Origin: Palsa-461 sp963768185
Lineage (GTDB): Bacteria > Actinomycetota > Acidimicrobiia > Acidimicrobiales > RAAP-2
Reading direction: 5' to 3'
Assembly: GCA_963768185.1 (NCBI GenBank)
Contig: CAVYGS010000001.1
Location: 248,001-312,000, forward strand
DNA length: 64,000 bases
The translations under genes were made by a program, and so were the position numbers. Of this stretch, positions 1-9,629 are shown piece after piece (position 1 is the first letter of the stretch; the number at the start of each line of letters is the position of its first letter). The notes under the pieces are model-generated. The model made no database searches and was not told the origin of the DNA. It saw only the letters and a list, made by a program, of their open reading frames with translations.

Positions 1-1
1 G

Positions 2-100
2 GTCGCCGGAGTCGACTGTGACGAGGTCGACGCCGACGGACGGGCCGTCGGCAAATTCAGCGCGGCGAGACGTCTCCAGGCGTGGAAGGGGCGGTTATGA
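2..100 (+). CDS. 3' end of an unidentified gene (partial)
   Basis: An open frame enters from the left edge and stops at a TGA ending at 100. It gives about 32 residues, ending in a basic tail (FSAARRLQAWKGRL). The composition looks coding (Asp/Val/Ala-rich, G/C at third positions), but there is too little to assign a family. It could equally be a chance open frame, since it starts outside the window. Confidence 0.3.
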   Translation, partial: VAGVDCDEVDADGRAVGKFSAARRLQAWKGRL

Positions 101-114
101 GGAGAAGAGCTGAC

Positions 115-225
115 GTGGCCCGGTCGCAGTACGCGGAGGCGGTCTTCTCCGAGCGGGGCCGGTGCTGGCGCTTCGTGCAGAAGCCCGGCGACGGCATCTC
201 TGTCCCGTGCTCAGGGGCGCCATGA
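115..225 (+). CDS. possible small protein, 36 residues
   Basis: A GTG at 115 preceded by GGAGAAGAG opens a 36-codon frame ending at TGA 225. The product contains SERGRCWRFVQKPGDG and two cysteines. It starts 14 bases after the preceding stop, with a fair ribosome binding site. I recognise no family. Short length and lack of homology evidence keep this tentative. Confidence 0.25.
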   Translation: MARSQYAEAVFSERGRCWRFVQKPGDGISVPCSGAP

Positions 226-649
226 AGACGCCATCTCAGGGTCCCCATCGTCGAGGCGTTCGAGCACTCCGCTCGGTCGCCAATCCGCATGGCTGACTTG
301 CTCACGCATGGGCGTGTTTGATCGGTTCGTAGAGGTGAGGACATGAGGGGTGCCCTTCAGGGTTGAGCGCAGCGCGAAACAACCGAGTCCCGACATTCGG
401 ATCGCCGGGTTGAGGGGCAACGAAGAGAAGCTCCACAAAGTCTCGTCAAAAGAAGGGACGAGCGCTACAACGACATCGCCGTCGAAACCATCTGGCCCGA
501 GCTGGCGGTCAACCCCAGCGCCCCCTCGCAGCCTCGCAAGGGGGCAACCCAGGAGTTCCACAGAAGGCGTCCTTCGGGGTGTTGTCCTGTTTCTCAGAGC
601 CGAACGGATACCTTTGGGAAGCGGGTTCGGAATGGGAAGATAAGCAGCC
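226..649. other. no supported gene
   Basis: Several overlapping open frames exist on both strands, but none has a convincing start, codon bias or recognisable domain. The stretch is less GC-rich than its surroundings. It probably holds the promoter of the PilZ gene, though I could not pick out convincing -35/-10 boxes. Confidence 0.4.
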
Positions 650-1015
650 ATGCCCGAACGCCGCCGTCGGGTCCCACGCCAGGAGGTTGTCCGACCCGGG
701 AAGTACGCCTTTGCGGACAATCCGCAGTCCGCTTGGGTTGAGTGCCGGGTCCTCGACCTCTCCGTTCTCGGTATGAGAATCGAGATCCTTGCACCCGATC
801 CGAACGTCTTCATCGGTCGCGGAATCACCATCGAGACCGAAAGGCCTGGTCCCTTCTCTGGTGCGCTAAAGGCTGCCCGTTTGGTAGGGGTGATCCGCAA
901 CGTCGCTTCGGGATCGAGCGGGGGGATTCAAGTAGGTATCCAGTTTGTGGGTGAGCTCCCATGGTCCGAACGTGCGCTCCTTGATTCGTACGATCGCATG
1001 CGGCTGTTCTGGTAG
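650..1015 (+). CDS. PilZ domain protein
   Basis: A 121-residue single-domain protein. The N-terminus carries an arginine run (RRRRVPRQ, residues 3-10) and residues about 36-45 read VLDLSVLGMR. Together these match the two cyclic-di-GMP contact motifs of PilZ domains, RxxxR and (D/N)xSxxG. The rest has the alternating pattern expected of the PilZ six-stranded barrel. Family knowledge says such stand-alone PilZ proteins bind cyclic-di-GMP and relay the signal to a partner; the partner cannot be told from here. It lies upstream of two cyclase-containing genes, which suggests a nucleotide-signalling neighbourhood, but those genes have their own leaders. Confidence 0.75.
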   Translation: MPERRRRVPRQEVVRPGKYAFADNPQSAWVECRVLDLSVLGMRIEILAPDPNVFIGRGITIETERPGPFSGALKAARLVGVIRNVASGSSGGIQVGIQFVGELPWSERALLDSYDRMRLFW

Positions 1016-1318
1016 GCGGTTCCTTGGGCCGCTACCGAAGGCTGGATCATCCTGATGCGTGTGCACCGGCGCCCCGCCACGGCTTCGGGTCTCCGCTGCA
1101 CCCCAAACTGCAACCCGGCTAGAACGGTAGTCGACCTGTCCGTCGCTCGGTCGTCGACTCCTCGAGCCGACCACGGCGTTGCCGGGTTGCGCGTCACCCG
1201 ACAATCGCGACCGCTTACCGGTCGCATTTCGTCGACCTTGGTCGGGCGAGGCACGGCCGAGGACGCCCGACTCTTTGACTGATTTACTTATTGACCAGGA
1301 GCGACGGAGAAGGGGGTC
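1016..1318. other. intergenic region before the first cyclase-ATPase gene
   Basis: About 300 bases without a convincing gene. The last 39 bases belong to a leader that is repeated almost exactly before the second cyclase-ATPase gene (see 1280-1321), so the promoter or translation control of 1319-3986 probably lies here. Confidence 0.5.
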
Positions 1319-1321
1319 ATG
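1280..1321 (+). repeat. duplicated leader, copy 1
   Basis: The 42 bases TGATTTACTTATTGACCAGG...GTCATG recur at 4110-4152 with only two substitutions and one extra G. It contains the segment TTGACCAGGAGCGACGGA and a purine-rich AGAAGGGGG just before the ATG, so it includes the ribosome binding site and possibly a TTGACC -35 element. It is much better conserved than the rest of the upstream regions. Confidence 0.85.
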
Positions 1322-3986
1322 GCCGAGCTTCCCACGGGAACCGTTACCTTCCTTTTCACCGACATCGAGGGTTCGACACGCCGGTGGGAGGCGGACCCCG
1401 AGACCATGGCGTCGGAGCTCGCGCTCCACGACGACGTCTTGCGATCGGTGATCGAGGGACACGGTGGCTGGGTGTTCAAGCACACCGGCGACGGGGTGTG
1501 CGCGGCGTTCTCCTCGGCCGGCGCGGCCCTTGACGCTGCGATCGACGCCCAGCGGGTGCTTGGGTTGCCGGTCCGCATGGGGGTGGCCACCGGGGAAGCC
1601 AGAGCTCGCGACGGTGATTATTTCGGGCCGGCGCTCAATCGGGCGGCCCGGGTGATGTCGGCCGGCCACGGCGGCCAGATTCTGGTGGCGGCGTCCACCG
1701 CCGCGTTGGTCGACGGCCTGGAGCTCGTCGATCTAGGTGAGCACCGCCTCCGGGACCTCTCCGGCGCCACCCGGTTGTTCCAGGTGCGGGCCCAGGGTTT
1801 GGAGACGAGGTTCGCACCGCTGCGCACTCTCGAAGCCGTTCCGGGGAACTTGCCGGTGCAATCGTCCAGCTTCGTTGGCCGGGACACCGAGGTGAAAGAG
1901 CTCTGCGAGCTGGTGCTGGCCCATCGGTTGTTGACACTCACCGGTGTGGGGGGTGTCGGCAAGACCCGCCTGGCCGTCCAGGTGGCAGCCGAGCTGGTGG
2001 GCGAGTTCCCCGACGGTGTCTGGATGGTGGAGCTCGCCCCGGTTGGTGATCCGGCCGCAGTCGCCGACACAGCAGCCACGGTGCTCGGGATCAACCCGCA
2101 TGCGGGGATGAGCGTCGTCGAGACCGTGGCCCGGACGTTGTCGGGTCGGCAGCTGCTGGTGGTGGACAACTGCGAGCACGTGCTCGACGCCGCCGCAGAA
2201 CTGGTCGAGGCGATCGTGGCCCACACCACGAATGTGGCGGTGATCGCCACGTCCCGGGAGGGCCTGAGAGTCGGGGCCGAGCATCTGTGGGCGGTGCCGT
2301 CGCTTGACACGCGCGCCGGAGCCGCGTCGGCCGCGGCGGAGCTGTTCGTTGAGCGGGCCCGCGCGGTGGACGGTGGTTTCTCGTTGGACCGTGACGATGA
2401 CAGCGCCGCGGTGATCGAGATCTGTGAGCGGCTCGACGGGATCGCTCTGGCGATCGAGCTGGCCGCGGCCCGAATGGTTTCGATGAACCCCGCCGAGGTC
2501 CGGGACCGCCTCGGCGACCGATTCCGGCTGCTGTCAGGGTCGCGGCGAGGTTTGGAGCGCCACCAAACCCTGCGCCAGGCGGTGGGGTGGTCCTATGACT
2601 TGCTCAGCGACGACGAACGCATGGTGCTGATGCGATGCGCGGTGTTCGCCGGCGGGTTCGACCTGACCGCCGCGATGGCGATATGTGGTGACGGCCGGCT
2701 GGACGAATACGCGCTGTTGGACCTGGTGGACTCGTTGGTGCGTAAGTCATTGATGACTGCGGAACAGGTCCTGGGTCACACCCGTTATGGATTGTTGGAA
2801 ACCATCCGACAGTTTGCCGAGGAGCAACTCGCCGCCACTAGCGCAATCGCCGAGATTCGGGACCTCCACGCCCGCTGGTTCGCTGAGCAGGCTGTCGTTC
2901 ACTGGGACATCTTTGACGGAGCGCACCGACGCGCGTCGCTCTCGATTGGGTGGATGTGGAGTTCGCCAATCTGCGCGCCGGGTTCCGTTGGGCTGCCGAC
3001 CATGGGGACCTGGTCACTGCGACGGCGATCGCCGCCAACATCACGCAGCCGGCCTCGTTTCTGCAGCGCTACGAGCCAGCAGCGTGGGCCGAGGAAATTC
3101 TCGAGGCGGCTGTTGGCGCCGACGTGCCCCAGCTCCCTCGCCTCTACAACGCCGCTTCCTTCTGCAACATCACCGGGCGCCCCGAGGTCGCCCTCGGGTA
3201 CGCCCAGACCGGCCTGGTGCTGGCAGCCGATCCCCGCTACGACCCGTTCGACCCGCGTGGCACGGAATCCAGGAGGCCGTCTCCAATCTCATGGGCGGTC
3301 GGATGGATCGCTGGCTCGAGATCTGCGCCGCTCAGGCGGCCCAGTCTGGGCTTGCACACGTCGTGGGACTGTGCGGGCTTCTCAGCATTCTGCCGATGGC
3401 CGGGAGGGCCGAGGAGGCCAGGGCGATCGCCGAAGAGACCCTGGCGGCCGCCCGGGCGCGTGGCAACCCCTTCGTGATCGCCTACGCGATGAGCGGGTAC
3501 GGGTTGGCCTTCGTCGAAGCTGATCCCGTTCGAGCCCTGGGCACATTGCGGGAGGGTCGCCTCTACTGCCAGCAGCACCGTCTCCCCATGTATGAGATGA
3601 CCATGGCCCGATGGGCCGCCCGGCTCGAGGCGGTGCACGGAGACCTCGCGCAAGCCTTGTCGCTTTTCGACACCGCCATCGACAGCCTCCACCGCTCAGG
3701 TGATGTCGCCAACCTGGCGGCCACGCTCGCCGATCTCGTCGTGTCCTTCGACGGATTCGACCGACCCGAGGTCGTCGCCACCCTCTACGGCGCGATCGCT
3801 GATCAGGGCATCACCGTCGGAATCGTCGGCTTCACGGACGCCGCGGATCACACGCGTGCTGCGCTCGGCGACAGAGTCTTCGACGAATGCGCTGCCACTG
3901 GGGTCGCCATGACACTCGCCGAGGCTGTCGGCTATGCCCGAGGTGAGATCCAGCTCGCCAGCCAGCAAGCCGTAAGCCCCGCGTAA
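1319..3986 (+). CDS. adenylate/guanylate cyclase-ATPase fusion (copy 1, two frameshifts)
   Basis: About 889 residues. Residues 1-170 form a class III nucleotide cyclase domain with metal-binding Asp15 in FTDIEGST and Asp58 in HTGDG, and the Asn107/Arg111 pair in NRAAR. Then come an NTPase module (Walker A GVGGVGKT near residue 210, Walker B-like LLVVDNCEH) and a helical C-terminal half of TPR/winged-helix type. This is a common actinobacterial signalling architecture, thought to make a cyclic nucleotide under control of the ATPase half; the signal is unknown. The frame changes near 2935 and near 3258, while the family sequence (WVDVEFANLRAGF, then QEAVSNLMGGR) continues across the shifts. The likely cause is one-base deletions or sequence error. 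It could instead be a decaying duplicate. Confidence 0.8.
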
Positions 3987-4109
3987 GCCCCGATGGGCCA
4001 CGGCGTGCCGGACTGGGCGTCACCTCATAGTCGGGGCTGCCTAGCTCGTTGCACGTTGTCGACGCGGTCGGGCTGGGCGTGGTGGCCCGTGACGCCCCCT
4101 CTCCCTCCC

Positions 4110-4152
4110 TGATTTACTTGTTGACCAGGAGCGACGGAAAAGGGGGGTCATG
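4110..4152 (+). repeat. duplicated leader, copy 2
   Basis: Second copy of the 1280-1321 leader, ending in the ATG of the second cyclase-ATPase gene. Differences are G for A in TTACTTG, A for G in CGGAAA, and one extra G in the G-run before GTCATG. Such conservation directly before two paralogs points to a tandem duplication that included the regulatory region, or to selection on it. Confidence 0.85.
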
Positions 4153-6944
4153 ACCGATCTGCCCACGGGCACTGTCACCTTCCTCTTCACCGACATCGAG
4201 GGCTCGACGGCGCTCTGGGAGCACCACCCCGAAGCGATGCGGGTGGCCCTGGCCCGCCACGACAAGATCCTCGAGGCAGCGATCGACGCCGGTGGAGGAG
4301 TCGTGTTCACCAAGATGGGCGACGGCATGGCCGCGGCGTTCGCCTCAGCCCAGAACACGCTGGCAGCAGCGGTCGCCGCCCAGCAGGGTCTGGCTGAGGC
4401 AACCTGGCCCGAACTGCTCGGAAGCGTGACGGCCCGAATGGGCCTCCATACAGGTGAGGGAATACTTGTCGAAGAGCAGTATCTCAACCAGCCCCTCAAC
4501 CGGTGCGCGCGCCTGATGGCGATCGGACACGGCGGTCAGGTCTTGGTCTCGGGGACGACCGAGCCCCTGGTGCGCGGTGCAGCCCTCGAAGACGTGCGGT
4601 TGGTCGATCTCGGCGAACACCGCCTGCGCGACCTCTCTGAACCCATCCGGGTGTTCCAGGTCCACCACCCGGCCTTGCCGGCCGGGTTCCCTCCCCTTCG
4701 CTCGCTCGATGCGTTCCCCGGCAATCTGCCCCTCCAGACGAGCTCGTTCGTGGGCCGGGACCATGAGGTCGTGCGCATCGGTGCCACGCTGACCCAGTCA
4801 AGAGTCGTCACCTTGACCGGAGTCGGCGGGGTGGGAAAGACCCGCCTCGCCCTCCAGGTGGCCGCCGAGGTGCTTCCCCGGTTCAAGGACGGCGCCTGGC
4901 TCTGCGAGCTGGCCTCGGTGCGCGACCCCGACCAGGTGGTCGACGCAGTGGCCGGCGCCCTGCGTGTGACCGCTCGTCCGGGGTGGAGTCTCGAGGACTC
5001 CCTGGTTGCCTACCTGCGTGATCAAGAGCTGCTCTTGGTCCTCGACAACTGTGAACACCTGCTCCGACCGGTGGCCCGCCTGGTCGCGTCTATCGAGGCC
5101 GCTGGCGCAGGGATACGGGTGCTCGCCACCAGTCGGGAGGGCCTCAACATCCGAGCCGAGCAGCAGCTCACCATCCCCTCGCTGGGTCTTCCCGACGACC
5201 CGGATTCGGAGGACGGCGTCGGGGAGTGCGAGTCGGTTCGCCTGTTCGCCGAGCGAGCCCGGGCTGTGAAGGACGACTTCGTGGTCGATGACCGCAACCG
5301 GGACGACGTGGTGGCGATCTGCACTCGTCTCGACGGCGTGGCGTTGGCGATCGAACTGGCCGCGGCTCGTGTCTCGGCCATGAGCCCGTCTGACATCTCC
5401 CGGCGCCTCGACCGCCGGTTCCGGCTCTTGAGTGGTGGGGAGCGCATCGCCATCGAGCGCCACCAGACCTTGCGGGCCGCGATCGACTGGTCCTACGACC
5501 TGTTGTCCGAAGCCGAGCAGCAGCTCCTCGTTCGGTTGTCAGTGTTCGCGGGGGGGCTTCACCCTGGAGGCCGCCGAGGCGGTGGGATCCGGTGATCCCA
5601 TCGAGACCGACGACGTGTTCGACCTGCTGGCCAACCTGGTCGCGCGATCGCTCGTCGCCGCCGAGACCGCTAACGAGACCCGATACAGACTCTTGGAGAC
5701 GATCCGCCAGTACGGCGAGGAGCGTCTTGCCGAAGCCGGTGACACCGACACGCTGCGGGCTCGCCACGCCGATCACTACGCGGAGTTCGCGGGCAGCGCG
5801 ACCCGGGGCATCTACGGGCCGGGGCAGCTCGAGTGGGGGGCCCGCCTGGCTCGCGAGCTCAACAACCTGTTCGCGGCGATGGGCTTCGCCCTCGACACCG
5901 GAGACGTGGATCGGGCCATCGCTCTTTTGTGCGCGATGCCTTTGCCGGGGTTCCAGGTCGACAACCCTGTGGAATTTGACCCCGCGCCCGTCCTCGCGCT
6001 TCCCGGTGCCACAGAGCACCCCGGCTCGGCCCGCGCTCTCATCGACAGCGCCTTCTTTGCATACGGAAGGAGCGACTATCGCGGCGCACTCGAGCTTGTC
6101 GATCAAGCCCTCGAGGCCGGGAAACGTCTCGGCCCTCACTCCGACGCTCTCGGCCTTGACATCGCGGCTCACGGGTCAGGCGCCCGAGCGTACGTTGTCG
6201 CCAGCACAGGCATGTTCGCCGAAGCCGCCGAGTTGAGCTGGACGCGGCTCGGCGTGCTGGGGCCGCTGGCCAACACGGCCTAGAGGCAACACATGTGGGG
6301 ACAAGTGCGATCGACCTGAGAGCTGGGTCGATCCCGGGGCCGCCATTGCTCGGGCCACTGAAGGACTCACCCTTGCTCGGCGTAGCGCCATGCCGACCGC
6401 TATCGCGAACAACCTGCGTGCCTTGGCCATGGCCTTGGCCCCGAGCGATCCGCAACGCGCTGCCGCTTTCCTCGAAGAGGCACTCATCGTCGCACCCCCA
6501 AATCAAAGTGATCTCGGCATTGCCGTTTTCACGGCTGGCCGCCTGGGTGATTGGCCGGGCGTGCTTCGTGCCGCCGATCACCTTCTCTACCTCGACCGCC
6601 GATCCGGGATCACACCTCTGATGGTCCTCATGACGACGTTCAACGTCGTCGCTCGCGGTCTTGCCGAGACCCAACCCGAGAGCGCCGCCGTGCTCCAGGG
6701 TGTTTCCCGGCGGCTGGCCAACCAAGCCGAAGTCACATCCGGACCGCAGGGCGATGCCACCGGGTCGAACCCTGTCGCCGAGCTCATTACCGCGGTTCGA
6801 GGCGACACCAGCCAGCTTCTGGTGGCAGCCATCGGTGAAGCGCGGATGCGCGGCGACTTGCGCGCCCAGGGCGAAGCCATGGATCGCGACCAAGCCGCCG
6901 CCTACGCCCGCAGACACATCGCCGAGTACGTGGCTGCCCTTTAG
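4150..6944 (+). CDS. adenylate/guanylate cyclase-ATPase fusion (copy 2, two frameshifts)
   Basis: Paralog of the gene at 1319, about 930 residues. The cyclase domain keeps FTDIEGST (Asp15), KMGDG and NRCAR. The ATPase keeps GVGGVGKT and LLLVLDNCEH and is followed by the LETIRQYGEERLAE segment and a TPR-like tail. The frame breaks inside the seven-G run at 5549-5555, where the family reads FAGGFTLEAAEAV, and again near 6283, where the helical tail resumes as AIARATEGLTLARRSA. Both breaks look like single-base changes. It sits 163 bases after copy 1 behind the same leader, so the two probably respond to the same signal. The function of the output nucleotide is not visible here. Confidence 0.8.
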
Positions 6945-7011
6945 GTTCACTCGGTCCGCGAGACCGGTCTGCTGAAGGTACAGGTCCCGCCTCCGACACA
7001 GGGGAAGGTTG

Positions 7012-7320
7012 TCAGCTCGGAAACGCGTTGGCACCCATCACGAGAGCCGCGGTACCACCCCACAAGTAGGCAACCTCGACGGCTTCGGTGATCTCCGCTT
7101 CTGAGACGCCGGCGGCTCGAGCATTGTCTGCAAGGGTCTTCACCCCGTCTGGGTGAGCGGTGATGGCGTCGGTAATCATCCCCATGAGCAGCTTGTACTT
7201 GGCGGGAATGGCACCGTCCTTCAGGATCTGTTCGCGCATCGCTGAGTAAGCGTGAACAAACTGCGCGTCGCGTTGCTCGACCTTTTCAATCAACGCCCGC
7301 AGAGGGGGAGTGCTATCCAT
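7012..7320 (-). CDS. carboxymuconolactone decarboxylase (CMD/AhpD-like) family protein
   Basis: About 102 residues, all-helical, with the family pattern KYKLLMGMITDAI ... GVSEAEITEAVEVAYLWGGTAALVMGANAF. It lacks the CxxC cysteine pair of true AhpD peroxidase partners, so it resembles the decarboxylase-like or uncharacterised branch. I chose the ATG at 7320; a TTG five codons upstream is possible but less likely. The gene converges on the cyclase gene ending at 6944. The substrate is unknown. Confidence 0.75.
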   Translation of the reverse strand: MDSTPPLRALIEKVEQRDAQFVHAYSAMREQILKDGAIPAKYKLLMGMITDAITAHPDGVKTLADNARAAGVSEAEITEAVEVAYLWGGTAALVMGANAFPS

Positions 7321-7892
7321 CCTGGAACGGTACAACGGTGTATCTGGTTGGGCGGCTTGGCACTAGCTCAGACAAGTGCAACGGGCTGCACAAGAGTCCG
7401 GACTTCGTCTTTGCGAGCTTGTCCTTCGGGTGAGCGTGGCCCAGCTCGACCTCTGATCCGCAGCCGCTCGCCCTGGACCTCGACCGCGGTGTCGCGCTCC
7501 GGGTTGGGGCTGCCTTTGGGTACTTCTGGTTCGTGGTGGCCTTGGGCGCGGCTCTCGGTTGGCTCGGTGGACAGCTGCTCGCGATCATCAACCGATGAGC
7601 CCAAATCAAAGGCAGCGAACAAACCGGCCGACTTTCGCCGACCCAGCTCGTCCGCTGCCATCGCCAGTGTGCGCCTCGCGGACTCTGGTGTCAAGGGAGT
7701 CCGATCGGTGACATCCGCGGGGCCTGTTCGCCGACGCGCTGGCTCACCGGCCCCGGTCAACGACCCCGCGACGCCCCACGGAAGGTCGGCCGAAATCCAC
7801 CAGCCAAGGCCGCACGCTGGACCATGGGCTCAGCGAGCACGGGCGAAGGTCGAGAACTACCGTGCCCGCGTACAACGACAAAGAGGAGGGCC
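7321..7892. other. intergenic region with little support for genes
   Basis: Apart from the possible short membrane frame at 7473-7598, I see no gene here. Frames on both strands are Arg/Ser/Pro-rich and typical of out-of-frame reading. The start region of the CMD gene (minus strand) and of the RDD gene (plus strand) face each other, so both promoters should lie within it. Just upstream of the CMD start, ACGGT occurs twice eight bases apart (7327-7340). Confidence 0.4.
7473..7598 (+). CDS. possible small membrane protein or gene remnant
   Basis: A 41-codon open frame reads LDLDRGVALRVGAAFGYFWF and continues as a hydrophobic segment ending GQLLAIINR and a TGA. The single, well-formed transmembrane-like helix with basic residues at its end looks more like real protein than chance. 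There is no standard start codon (only CTG at 7473), so this may be the 3' end of a gene whose start is lost or frameshifted. Confidence 0.3.
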   Translation: MDLDRGVALRVGAAFGYFWFVVALGAALGWLGGQLLAIINR

Positions 7893-8498
7893 GTGACCGA
7901 CACGCTGCCGCAGGGTCCAGGGTGGTGGCAAGCGTCCGACGGCCGCTGGTACCCGCCGACGGCATCACCCGGCCCGAGCCCCTACTTTCCGCCGCCGCCG
8001 CCCGGACCGCCGTGCGAGCAATGTGGTCGACCACGTTCGTACGACAAGATCGGCTGCGAGTTTTGTGGCCAGGTACGAGGGCTCCCTGTCGGCGTGTCTC
8101 TCACCGCCCCCGGCCGCCGCCTTGGTCAATACCTCCTGGAGTTACTGCTGGTCATCGTCACCCTCGTCGTTGGGTGGATCATCTGGTCACTCATCGTTTG
8201 GTCGAAGGGCCAGACCCCCGCCATGACCCTCCTCCACGTCAAGGTGGTGAAGTTGGAGACCGGGAGCACGGCCACCTGGGGAACAATGTTCCTTCGGGAG
8301 TTCGTCGGTAAGGGCTTGGTGGGCGGGCTCATTTCTGGGATCTTCTTCCCAGCCTGGGTCGTTCTCGCCTTGATGCTCCTGTGGGATCAGAACCGTCAGG
8401 AACTCTGGGACAAGATCGCAGGAACCATCGTTGTCAACGATCTTCGGCAAGAAGCGCCGACCGTGTTTGTGCCCGAAGTCCCTGAAGTCGCGTCGTAA
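7893..8498 (+). CDS. RDD family membrane protein with zinc ribbon
   Basis: 201 residues from a GTG at 7893 preceded by AAGAGGAGG. The N-terminus holds PGWWQASDGRWYPP, a short motif common in actinobacterial membrane and secreted proteins, then a proline-rich stretch and a CEQCG...CEFCG zinc ribbon at about residues 45-61. The rest is an RDD domain: GRRLGQYLLELLL opens a first helix, TPAMTLLHVKVV follows the conserved G-x-x-G-x-x-L-like segment, and a second hydrophobic block ends LWDKIAGTIVVND. RDD proteins are small transport or membrane-integrity proteins of mostly unknown substrate. It stands alone, transcribed away from the CMD gene. Confidence 0.8.
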   Translation: MTDTLPQGPGWWQASDGRWYPPTASPGPSPYFPPPPPGPPCEQCGRPRSYDKIGCEFCGQVRGLPVGVSLTAPGRRLGQYLLELLLVIVTLVVGWIIWSLIVWSKGQTPAMTLLHVKVVKLETGSTATWGTMFLREFVGKGLVGGLISGIFFPAWVVLALMLLWDQNRQELWDKIAGTIVVNDLRQEAPTVFVPEVPEVAS

Positions 8499-8898
8499 GT
8501 CCCTTCGCCCCCATCTCTTCCGGGGTGCCCGCGCGACCTGAGCAACGTGCCGGCGGCTTCCGGAGGCTGTGGTCCTGGGTGGGAGCGACGTGCACCGAGC
8601 GGCCCTGAAGTCGTCGCCCTCTAATGCTTCTGCGACAGCTTCGGTGCTCCGATCGTCGACGCAGAAGAGGATGCAGCGGAATCATCTCTCATGGCACGCA
8701 TGGCGATTGACCCGAAACATGAGGGATTTGGTTTCGGCGCCGCTTGTCTGAAACACACGAACAGGCGACCGCGGAGAAGGCCGGGTCGGTCACTGAACCA
8801 ACCGTCACCGTCTCAGGCTGAGGTCTGAGGAGATGTCGCCTCTGCATTTTGGTTTCGCCGATTTGGCACGTCGCCAAATGTTCAGGTAGGTGGCAGAG
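8499..8898. other. no supported gene
   Basis: About 400 bases between the RDD gene and the toxin-antitoxin promoter. A 45-codon frame begins at ATG 8691 but shows no domain or clear ribosome binding site, so I do not call it. Nothing else is recognisable. Confidence 0.4.
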
Positions 8899-8927
8899 TT
8901 ACCGTAATACGGTATTGCTGCTATTCT
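8899..8927 (+). promoter_or_regulatory. promoter of the toxin-antitoxin operon, leaderless
   Basis: TTACCG at 8899-8904 and TATTCT at 8922-8927 are separated by 17 bases, a standard sigma-70-type arrangement. The ATG of the antitoxin is at 8935, about seven bases after the -10 box. Transcription would therefore start on or next to the start codon, giving a leaderless mRNA, which is frequent in actinobacteria. Confidence 0.6.
8900..8914. promoter_or_regulatory. operator palindrome of the toxin-antitoxin operon
   Basis: TACCGTAATACGGTA is a perfect inverted repeat of two six-base arms around a three-base centre. It overlaps the -35 box. AbrB/MazE-type antitoxins bind such palindromes as dimers, so autorepression by the downstream antitoxin is the natural reading. 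Binding is inferred, not shown. Confidence 0.65.
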
Positions 8928-8934
8928 GCTCCGG

Positions 8935-9222
8935 ATGAAGAGGGAATCGACCTTCGTCACCGTCCAGTCCCGAGGGGTGATTGCGATCCCCTCAGCGATC
9001 CGCCGGCAGCTCGGATTGGACCGACCCGGTGCCCAGGTCGAGGTGATCGAGCGAGAGGGCGAGATCATCCTGCGTCCCCATGTCCCCGTCCCCTCCGATC
9101 AAGCGTGGTTTTGGGAGAAGCGGTGGCAGAAGATGGAACGTGATGCCGATGAGGCTGTTGGCACTGGGCGGGTGGCGACCTTTGAGAACGTGGATGACTT
9201 TCTTGACGATCTCGATTCGTGA
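8935..9222 (+). CDS. AbrB/SpoVT-family antitoxin
   Basis: 95 residues. The N-terminal half is a swapped-hairpin AbrB domain: FVTVQSRGVIAIPSAIRRQLGL, then GAQVEVIEREGEIILRP, the typical signature of MazE/VapB-like DNA-binding antitoxins. The acidic C-terminus (ENVDDFLDDLDS) is the part expected to wrap the toxin. It overlaps the next gene by four bases (GTGA), the usual coupling in toxin-antitoxin operons. A perfect palindrome lies in its promoter, consistent with self-repression. Confidence 0.85.
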   Translation: MKRESTFVTVQSRGVIAIPSAIRRQLGLDRPGAQVEVIEREGEIILRPHVPVPSDQAWFWEKRWQKMERDADEAVGTGRVATFENVDDFLDDLDS

Positions 9223-9545
9223 GATTCGAGCGCACCGACCTTTTCAAGGCTGACTACAGACGACTCTCGGTTGCGAATCGGGAGCTTTTCCGACAAGCGG
9301 TCCGCGAATTCCACGACGCATGCGATCGGTTCGTCACCACGAACGATCCGTCATCCTGGCCCGCACGGCTCCGCGTCAAGGTCGTCGTCAACGCTCCGGG
9401 CGTACTCGAAATGACCTGGAGCTTCAGCGGCCCGGACGGCCGAGCAACTTGGGAGTGGACCACGGTGACCGATGTCGAGGGGACGCAGCATCCTGCGGTG
9501 CGTTGGCGTCGCCTCGGTCATCACAAGATCCTTGAAAGTCCATAG
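9219..9545 (+). CDS. RelE/ParE-superfamily toxin
   Basis: 108 residues from a GTG that overlaps the antitoxin stop. The pattern FERTDLFKADYRRLSVANRELFRQAVREFHDA (two N-terminal helices) followed by RLRVKVV...GVLEMTWSF...RATWEWT...VRWRRLGHHKIL matches RelE/YafQ-like ribosome-dependent mRNA interferases. The GHHKI-type ending resembles the basic active-site strand of the superfamily. By family it should stop growth when the antitoxin decays. The exact subfamily is uncertain. Confidence 0.8.
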   Translation: MRFERTDLFKADYRRLSVANRELFRQAVREFHDACDRFVTTNDPSSWPARLRVKVVVNAPGVLEMTWSFSGPDGRATWEWTTVTDVEGTQHPAVRWRRLGHHKILESP

Positions 9546-9629
9546 GTGCCAAGCGCGCGGACTCTCAACAAACATCGACGAACAGAGCCGCTCTAGAGAG
9601 CGTCTGCGGTCACGCGACTGGCCCAGTCC

